Positions 58,429 through 64,000 of a stretch of DNA of 64,000 nt are shown here, piece after piece (the stretch's first letter is position 1; every line of letters starts with the position of its first letter). A program made the position numbers and the translations under genes. The stretch spans positions 84,528 to 148,527 of the forward strand of contig NZ_RAZG01000005.1 in NCBI RefSeq assembly GCF_003612565.1, in the 5' to 3' direction. The stretch is from Roseburia sp. 1XD42-69. Its GTDB lineage: Bacteria; Bacillota; Clostridia; Lachnospirales; Lachnospiraceae. The notes beneath the pieces were generated by a model. That model had not been told where the DNA came from. It did not search any database and saw only the letters and a program-made list of their open reading frames with translations.

Positions 58429-59946
58429 TTATCTTTTTATTTCCCTTAAAAGTTCTCCCTTTTCCCTTCCCGTCAAAAGTTCCCTGCTGTAGGTCTGATA
58501 TCTTTTACATTCATATTCCAGCAAAAATTCCGCCGCAGGTTTCGCCAGGGTAAGCTCTGTGACAAACACCGACATTTCCTCCCCTCTTAAAAAGACTTCC
58601 TCAACGAAATCAAAGGCGTATTCTAGTGCCTGCCCCGCTTTAGATTTTGCATCTTCCAGTTTTTCTCTCTGGTTGTCAAATCCTGCCTTTGCCTCCTCAA
58701 AAGCCAATCTGCCCTCCCCCACGGAATCTGACGGGGCATGAGTTTTTATCATCCCGGAAAGCTTTTTGTGGAGAAAATTTTCCTTTGCCGTATGTAAACC
58801 TGCCAGTTCTTCTTTCCGGTACAGATCCTCCCATTCTTTTGTGAGTTTCTCGTAAAGCGTCCCCGGCAGAAAGGCTTCCCCGAAAGAAACCATCTTCCTT
58901 AAAACATCCAGTTCTTCCCTGTATTTCTTTAAAAAAACATAATATTCCTCTGCAAGTTTTTTCTCTTCCCCAAATTTATAAAAAAACTGCATCAGACCGT
59001 CAAGCAAAAGATTTACCACCGTAAGTCTTTCATCAAAAGCCGCCCTGTCAATTCTGGCATACAGGTTTGCCCTTACTTTTCCCTTTAAAATATCCTCTAT
59101 GCCGTAATCATCCTCATATTTCCGGTACAAATCCACATAGGCCGCCACATCCTCCGCCACGTCCCTGTGGTGGAGATATTCATAGACAATTTCTTCATCC
59201 ACAGTAAGGCCCAGGCTGTCGTACACATACAAAAGGCTGCTGAAATCCTCCCATCCCCTTGCGGTGACATACTGCATTCCCTCCACATCCGCCTCTATCC
59301 GGTAAAAATTTTTGGAACGGAGCTCTAAGTAGCCTAAAATTGCCGGGTGCACCCTTTTTTCCCTGGCGTATTCCCGCCATACAGAGTAGTCTTCCTCCAA
59401 AGAGATATAGCGTATTCTGTCCAGGGTTACCAGGTCAAACTCTTTTACGGACTTATTGTACTCCGGGGGATTTCCCGCCGCCACAATAATCCACCCACTG
59501 GGAACCCCATGGCCTCCAAAGGTTTTGCACTGGAGAAACTGCAGCATGGCAGGGGCCAATGTTTCGGAAACGCAGTTTATCTCATCTAAAAACAAAATTC
59601 CTTGGGAGAGCCCGCTGTCTTTCATTTTCCTGTAGATGCTGGCGATAATTTCACTCATGGTATACTCTGTCACGGAGTATTCTTTCCCTGAAAACTCCTC
59701 CTGTCTGATAAAGGGCAGCCCCACTGCGCTCTGCCTGGTGTGGTGGGTCATAGTATAGGACACCAGGGCAATTTTACACTCCCTGGCAATCTGTTCCATA
59801 ATCTGGGTTTTTCCGATTCCCGGCGGGCCTATGAGCAAAATGGGCCGCTGGCGGATGACAGGAATTTTATACTCCCCCGTCCCATCTTTTAAAAGATAGG
59901 CCAAAACCGTATTTTTAATCTCCTCTTTTGCCTGCTTAATGTTCAT
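58429..59946 (-). CDS. MoxR-type AAA ATPase
   Basis: A 505-residue AAA+ ATPase: Walker A GPPGIGKTQ (40-48), QSAVGLPFIRQEEF, Walker B GILFLDEINC, sensor-1 VAAGNPPEYN, Arg finger region VTLDRIRYI. The C-terminal half (about 300-500) is helical with AYDSD-like coiled segments (EEAKAGFDNQREKLEDAK). MoxR ATPases work as metal-chaperone or remodelling factors with a VWA partner. The partner gene ends 11 bases into this one. The ATG is at 59946. Confidence 0.9.
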   Translation of the reverse strand: MNIKQAKEEIKNTVLAYLLKDGTGEYKIPVIRQRPILLIGPPGIGKTQIMEQIARECKIALVSYTMTHHTRQSAVGLPFIRQEEFSGKEYSVTEYTMSEIIASIYRKMKDSGLSQGILFLDEINCVSETLAPAMLQFLQCKTFGGHGVPSGWIIVAAGNPPEYNKSVKEFDLVTLDRIRYISLEEDYSVWREYAREKRVHPAILGYLELRSKNFYRIEADVEGMQYVTARGWEDFSSLLYVYDSLGLTVDEEIVYEYLHHRDVAEDVAAYVDLYRKYEDDYGIEDILKGKVRANLYARIDRAAFDERLTVVNLLLDGLMQFFYKFGEEKKLAEEYYVFLKKYREELDVLRKMVSFGEAFLPGTLYEKLTKEWEDLYRKEELAGLHTAKENFLHKKLSGMIKTHAPSDSVGEGRLAFEEAKAGFDNQREKLEDAKSKAGQALEYAFDFVEEVFLRGEEMSVFVTELTLAKPAAEFLLEYECKRYQTYSRELLTGREKGELLREIKR

Positions 59947-61246
59947 AACTTAAAAATTCCTCCGAATCTAACTGTAATCTCATGGCCCAGGAGGGCACTT
60001 TCTCCTCCTCAAAGTCATCCAGGAATAAAAAGGCTGTTTTGTAATCCGTCTTTTTTTCCGGGTAAATTCCTTTTCCGTCGGTAAAATATAAAAGCCCCCC
60101 AAGATTTAAAATCTCCCCCTGACGCCTTAACTCCTCCACATAGGAAAAGGCCGGGCGAAAATCCGTAGAGCCCCCCCCTTGAATGGAAAAATCGGAAAGC
60201 AGCGCCTTAAAATCCTCCTGGCTTTGAATCAAAGTATCCCGCTGGACCCTCTCGTCACACTGGAGCACCCGAATCCGGCTCCTTGCAAAAAAGCTGTCCC
60301 TCTGGGATAAAATCTGAAAGGTCTCCCGCAGAAATCCTTCTATCAGCTCCCCCCTGGTGGAATAGCTGGTATCCACCACAATCACAATCTCCCGTATCTT
60401 TTTTGCCTCCCGTGTCTCCATTGGCTCCACCAGGGGCATATTTCCGTAGACCCTAAGGCCGTAGGCGTAAAATCCCAAATCAAAGGCATCCTCATCACAG
60501 CGCATTTCCTCCTGCCACAGGGAAAACTTTTTTAAAAAATCCCCGTATGTCCTGCGGCCCTTTGCCGCCTTTACCTGGGATAAGAAAAATTCTTCCCCGG
60601 ATTTTGCCTTATCCCCTTTCCGGTTCTGCTCCATAAGTGTCTGCCTTGCGATTTTATCCCAGTTATCCCTTGCCTGGCTTGCCATGGGAGACATATTTTC
60701 TTTATCCCCCCTGTCCCAAAACCTGTGGTCATCGGTATAAAATTCCCTGGCAAGGGCCTTAAGTTCCTTCGGGGATTTATTTTTCAGCGCCCCGTAAACC
60801 ACCGCCCCGGAAATTCCTTTCCCCCCGCTTTTCAGTTCCCCGTACAAATCCCGGCGCAAAAAACTTAAAATCCGCTTTGTGGAAGGGCACTCCATAGAAT
60901 CTATGGTGTATTCCGCCACAATGTCGCAGGAAAGGTTCCACAGCTTTTTATCCCGGCTCCCCCGAAGCCAAAGATGGCGGTAAATACAGTGGAGCACCGT
61001 ATGTAAATAGGCCCTGTTTAAAAAAAGGGAGTTTTCTTCAAACACCCTTAACACCTGCCCCGGGGCATAACAGAGATTCACCCCGTCACAGGCTAAAGTG
61101 TTTAACCCCTCCACCGCCTTGGGCTTTAAGGCGCAGAGGGCAATTTTTAAATACCGCATATCCAGATACAATTCTTTCCTGACAAAATGAAACACTTTTT
61201 CACACATCATCCGTTCCCACTCTGTCTGGGTCATTTCATGGGCCAT
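59936..61246 (-). CDS. VWA-like protein with metallopeptidase-like N-domain (DUF2201)
   Basis: A 436-residue partner of the MoxR ATPase. The N-terminal DUF2201 part has LHTVLHCIYRHLW, a metal-binding His pattern, and the C-terminal DUF/VWA domain has the MIDAS set: VVDTSYST (D-x-S-x-S), GGGSTDFRP (Thr) and YFTDGKG (Asp). Metal-ion-dependent binding of a target protein is predicted. ATG 61246 has AAGGAG six bases ahead and sits two bases after the transporter stop. The upstream frame to 61348 overlaps the transporter gene and is discarded. Confidence 0.88.
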   Translation of the reverse strand: MAHEMTQTEWERMMCEKVFHFVRKELYLDMRYLKIALCALKPKAVEGLNTLACDGVNLCYAPGQVLRVFEENSLFLNRAYLHTVLHCIYRHLWLRGSRDKKLWNLSCDIVAEYTIDSMECPSTKRILSFLRRDLYGELKSGGKGISGAVVYGALKNKSPKELKALAREFYTDDHRFWDRGDKENMSPMASQARDNWDKIARQTLMEQNRKGDKAKSGEEFFLSQVKAAKGRRTYGDFLKKFSLWQEEMRCDEDAFDLGFYAYGLRVYGNMPLVEPMETREAKKIREIVIVVDTSYSTRGELIEGFLRETFQILSQRDSFFARSRIRVLQCDERVQRDTLIQSQEDFKALLSDFSIQGGGSTDFRPAFSYVEELRRQGEILNLGGLLYFTDGKGIYPEKKTDYKTAFLFLDDFEEEKVPSWAMRLQLDSEEFLSYEH

Positions 61247-61248
61247 AG

Positions 61249-62730
61249 TCACTCCTTCCCACTCTTTTTCCTGCCCCCGAAGACAAACCATCCCACTACG
61301 AAAAGGAAAATGGCAGCCACAGCCATCCAGGCCAGGAAATATTTCCATCCCTTATGGGAAAACATATCCCAGTACCCCTTCACATAGATAACCACCACAA
61401 TCGCTGGGAGTACATACGTCATATACCCTCTCATCTTCTCCGGAAATTTCATCCCTTCCCCTGTGTTGGCTTCCCGGATAAAATTGTCCCATCCCCATCC
61501 TCCTTTTGTGGTGCAGAACAGGAGATACACTAGTGCCCCCAAGGGCAGAAAATTGCTGGACACAAGAAAATCTTCCATGTCCATAATATTGGTGCCCTCC
61601 CCCAAAGGACGGATGCCGGAGAGAAGGTGAAAGCCCAGAACACAGGGCATGGACAAAATTACCATGGCGATAATGTTTATCACCACCGCCTTTTTCCGCT
61701 CCCAGTTCCACAAATCTATGGCAAAAGAAATAATATTTTCATACACCGCCGTCACGGTAGAAAGGGCCGCAAAGGACATAAAAAGGAAAAACAAGGTGCC
61801 CCAGACCCTTCCTCCTGCCATCTGGTTAAAAATATTAGGGAGGGTGATAAAAATCAGGGAAGGGCCGGCTCCTGGCTCAATGCCAAAGGAAAAGCAGGCG
61901 GGGATAATAATCAGTCCCGCCATCAGGGCAACAAAAGTATCCAGAAGTGTAATGGTGATACTCTCCCCTGTCAGGGAACGCCCCTTGTCCATATAACTGC
62001 CGAAAATTGCCATGGAGCCGATTCCCACGCTTAAAGTAAAAAACGCCTGGGACATAGCGTCAAAAATCACGTTTCCCACCCCAATTTTTTTCACCTTTTC
62101 CAAATCAGGTATCAGATAAAATTTTACCCCCTCCATGGCTCCCGGCAAAAACAGGGAATGAACCGCCAAAATAAAAATCAGCCCCAGGAGACATATCATC
62201 ATAACTTTGGTAATCTTTTCCACTCCGTTTCTCACTCCCAAAGAGCAGATGCCAAAGGATAAAAACACCACAACAACTGTCCAGAATATAAGGGTTCCGG
62301 TGGAATTTTTCAGCATGTCAAACTTTTCCGCCACCTGCTCCACCGACAGAGCCTGCCCTGTAAATTCCCCTGCAAGGCAGCGGAAACAATAGGAGAGCAT
62401 CCAGCCGGCCACCACAGTGTAAAACATCATCAAAAGATAATTTCCCACCATTCCAAAATATCCGAACCGATGCCATTTTCTCCCCTCCGGCTGCAGTTTC
62501 CCAAAAGAAGTGGCACAGCTTTTTCTGCTCCCCCTTCCCACAGAAAATTCGCAGACCATAATGGGAAAACCAAGAATTCCCAAAAATATTAAGTAAATCA
62601 AAATAAAAAAGGCTCCGCCGTTCCTCCCGCAGATATAGGGAAATTTCCACACGTTTCCCAGTCCCACGGCACAGCCCACAGATACAAGAATAAACCCAAG
62701 CCTTGTACCAAAAGTTTCTCTTTCTCTCAT
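61249..62730 (-). CDS. Sodium-dependent transporter of the SNF family
   Basis: A LeuT-fold neurotransmitter:sodium symporter homologue of about 493 residues with 11-12 helices. GFILVSVGCAVGLGNVWKFP matches the first helix with the Na+ and substrate Gly residues, NGGGAF-like NGGAFFILIY, and SVGIGSMAIFGSYM follow. The ATG 62730 has AAGGAG seven bases ahead; upstream codons to 62841 overlap the LRR gene and are ignored. It is flanked by LRR and VWA/MoxR genes on one transcript; the likely substrates are amino acids. Confidence 0.9.
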   Translation of the reverse strand: MRERETFGTRLGFILVSVGCAVGLGNVWKFPYICGRNGGAFFILIYLIFLGILGFPIMVCEFSVGRGSRKSCATSFGKLQPEGRKWHRFGYFGMVGNYLLMMFYTVVAGWMLSYCFRCLAGEFTGQALSVEQVAEKFDMLKNSTGTLIFWTVVVVFLSFGICSLGVRNGVEKITKVMMICLLGLIFILAVHSLFLPGAMEGVKFYLIPDLEKVKKIGVGNVIFDAMSQAFFTLSVGIGSMAIFGSYMDKGRSLTGESITITLLDTFVALMAGLIIIPACFSFGIEPGAGPSLIFITLPNIFNQMAGGRVWGTLFFLFMSFAALSTVTAVYENIISFAIDLWNWERKKAVVINIIAMVILSMPCVLGFHLLSGIRPLGEGTNIMDMEDFLVSSNFLPLGALVYLLFCTTKGGWGWDNFIREANTGEGMKFPEKMRGYMTYVLPAIVVVIYVKGYWDMFSHKGWKYFLAWMAVAAIFLFVVGWFVFGGRKKSGKE

Positions 62731-62740
62731 TGCACTCTCC

Positions 62741-63742
62741 TTAAAATTCCTCAAATTCATATTCGTCCCAGGCATCTTTCTCCCCGGAATGAAACTCCAT
62801 AAGTTTTGCCGTCCCTTCCGCCCATCCAAGCTCTGAGGCATACCGGGCTGCCTGCTTTAATTCCCTGCCGGAAAGCAGCCCCTGCTCACAGAGAAAAACT
62901 AATGTTTTCAATTCCCTTTTTTCAATCTTATCCCTTGTGAGATTTGTGATATGTCCCATAAGATACTCCCGGTACAAAAGGGCGCTCACTTCCCCCAGGG
63001 CAAAGGGATACATCAGTCTGTTTAGCGCCATCTTCATAAGGGTCTGCTCAGATTCTTCCACACAGGCCTGGGAAAACACTCCGTCATATGCGGCAAAATC
63101 CACACAACCTTCCCGAAATCCCTGCCTCGCCCGGAATCCCTCACCGGTAATACTTCTTCCAAAGAGATGGGCCGGTGCAATTTCGTCATAGCTCTCATAG
63201 TATTCCGGGTAAACCAGCACCGCTTTCCTGCCCTCTTTCCCCTGAAATTTCACTTCCATATCAGAAGAAATCTGGGCTAAAATCTGCTTTAGCCCGGTTT
63301 TATCCCCAGGGCCGCAGGTAAGGATAATCTCATGAAAATCCTGTGCATTCATAAATGCGTCGCTTCCCACCCCCCGAAGGGAGGGCCCAAAGGTAAGACG
63401 CCTTAATTTTTTGCAGTTGTAAAAGGCGCTGGCCCCAATCTCCGTAAGGGTATCCGGCAAAACCACTTCCTCCACCAGATTCCCGGAAAATTCTTTTAAC
63501 TCCCCAAAAAGCCCGTCCTGATTTTCCCCGGCAAATTCCTTCTCTCCCCAGGTGAGAGAGTGATTTCCCTCTGGGATATGCCTGGCACTGGAAAAACAGT
63601 AGGGCGCAATGGCGTCTACCTGAACCCCCTCTAAAGTACCCGGAATTTCTATGATTCCGCCGGAAGCATAGACCCTGAGAATTTCCCCCATGCATCTTTG
63701 ATTTTTCCTCCAAAGTATTTGACACTGATTTCTTTCCCTCAT
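62741..63742 (-). CDS. LRR_5 (BspA-type) leucine-rich repeat protein
   Basis: A 333-residue cytosolic protein. The first half has treponema-type LRRs: GGIIEIPGTLEGVQVDAIAP, LVEEVVLPDTLTEIGASAF, LRRLTFGPSLRGVGSDAF. The second half (from about 150) is helical: PEYYESYDEIAPAHLF, EQTLMKMALNRLMYPFAL and LKTLVFLCEQGLLS. No signal peptide is seen, although many LRR_5 proteins are surface proteins. The ATG 63742 has AGAGGAAAGGG upstream. It heads the LRR/SNF transporter/VWA/MoxR/AKR unit and could be the substrate or adaptor of the MoxR-VWA pair (inference). Confidence 0.8.
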   Translation of the reverse strand: MRERNQCQILWRKNQRCMGEILRVYASGGIIEIPGTLEGVQVDAIAPYCFSSARHIPEGNHSLTWGEKEFAGENQDGLFGELKEFSGNLVEEVVLPDTLTEIGASAFYNCKKLRRLTFGPSLRGVGSDAFMNAQDFHEIILTCGPGDKTGLKQILAQISSDMEVKFQGKEGRKAVLVYPEYYESYDEIAPAHLFGRSITGEGFRARQGFREGCVDFAAYDGVFSQACVEESEQTLMKMALNRLMYPFALGEVSALLYREYLMGHITNLTRDKIEKRELKTLVFLCEQGLLSGRELKQAARYASELGWAEGTAKLMEFHSGEKDAWDEYEFEEF

Positions 63743-63763
63743 TTTCTTACCCTTTCCTCTCAC

Positions 63764-63769
63764 ATTATA
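63764..63769 (-). promoter_or_regulatory. -10 element ahead of the LRR operon
   Basis: A TATAAT preceded by GTG on the minus strand lies 22 bases before the LRR start codon, so the leader would be very short. A matching -35 is weak. The remaining 230 bases to the window end are AT-rich and hold no gene that I can see other than the terminator at 63957-64000. Confidence 0.45.
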
Positions 63770-63956
63770 CACTACATTTTCCAAAAGATACAGAACAATT
63801 CCTTTGAAAAACTTACTTGAAAATCCTGGTTTTTCCCCTGATTCCGCTAAATATAGCTATTTTATACTAAATACTATATATTAATTTATCGTTTTTTAGT
63901 ATTGAATGCTTTTCATTTCTATATTATAATCCCATCTTCGACAGTTACAGAAAAAC

Positions 63957-64000
63957 AAAGTGGCAGAATCCCTTGAATTTATTGGGGATATGCCACTTTT
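63957..64000. terminator. Terminator-like inverted repeat at the window end
   Basis: AAAGTGGCA and TGCCACTTT pair over nine bases, with inner ATCCC/GGGGAT pairing, around a 9-12 base loop. A- and T-rich flanks suggest use as a terminator, probably for a minus-strand gene lying beyond base 64000. Confidence 0.6.

Overview
The window reads as chromosome of a spore-forming, anaerobic gut Firmicute, most likely a Lachnospiraceae-type clostridium. Support comes from the gene content: a GerA germinant receptor behind a sigma-G-like promoter, a gut-type beta-glucuronidase with its GPH transporter, nickel-pincer cofactor genes, a LytTR/DUF3021 remnant, a DUF4474 protein, a hydrogenase-like iron-sulfur sensor, and strong AGGAGG ribosome-binding sites. 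Nearly all genes lie on the minus strand. I saw no rRNA or tRNA genes, no CRISPR array and no prophage.

Layout, left to right. 1-1.4 kb: the 5' end of a Tad-like operon (TadZ-like protein, small membrane peptide, CpaF ATPase running off the window). 1.5-4.1 kb: a SPOR amidase and a subtilisin-type protease, both without signal peptides. 4.2-8.3 kb: an ABC exporter and a two-component system joined by the same promoter-operator design. 8.3-10.4 kb: FAD oxidoreductase and TetR. 10.6-12.4 kb: two DUF4230 proteins and a broken GNAT gene. 12.4-16.3 kb: TcdA, an ArsC/Spx-like protein, a BadF-type sugar kinase, and three decayed genes (HipA-like, GH4, AAA/DUF4143). 16.3-20 kb: gerAA and a fused gerAB-gerAC. 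20-25.2 kb: GntR, IspE, an abundant-looking small protein of unknown function, an orphan ClpX and IlvE. 25.3-29.4 kb: a second two-component system and a truncated amidase. 29.5-33.2 kb: a hydrogenase-like sensor fused to GGDEF-EAL, then L-lactate dehydrogenase. 33.4-40.3 kb: an operon of a HEAT-methyltransferase, a TetM-like GTPase fused to a Rae1-type NYN nuclease and a membrane protein, preceded by an NlpC/P60 protein. 40.5-43.7 kb: beta-glucuronidase and transporter. 43.8-49.9 kb: EF-P, Cfa, LarC, an IS110 remnant, LarB and a methyltransferase. 50-54.6 kb: an ATPase remnant and a four-gene operon (HTH protein, DivIC/FtsL-like, PF09818 ATPase, RsmF-like). 54.6-55.5 kb: a phased TTCAT repeat array and a dead LytTR-DUF3021 pair. 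55.5-63.7 kb: metallophosphoesterase, DUF4474 protein, Fe-S aldo/keto reductase and a MoxR/VWA/SNF-transporter/LRR operon.

The strongest candidates for new biology are the TetM-like GTPase fused to a ribosome-A-site-type endonuclease, co-transcribed with an RNA methyltransferase and a membrane protein (33.4-39.1 kb), and the [FeFe]-hydrogenase-like iron-sulfur module fused to a c-di-GMP phosphodiesterase (29.5-32.1 kb). Secondary points are the GerAB-GerAC fusion with an internal lipobox, the two-component system whose operator pair recurs with identical geometry before its ABC transporter, the phased TTCAT array, and the MoxR-VWA-LRR operon.

Gene decay is frequent: at least eight genes or elements show frameshifts, internal deletions or truncation (GNAT, HipA-like, GH4, two AAA/DUF4143 ATPases, amidase, IS110, LytTR-DUF3021). 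All functional calls rest on motif recognition and context only; no database search was possible.
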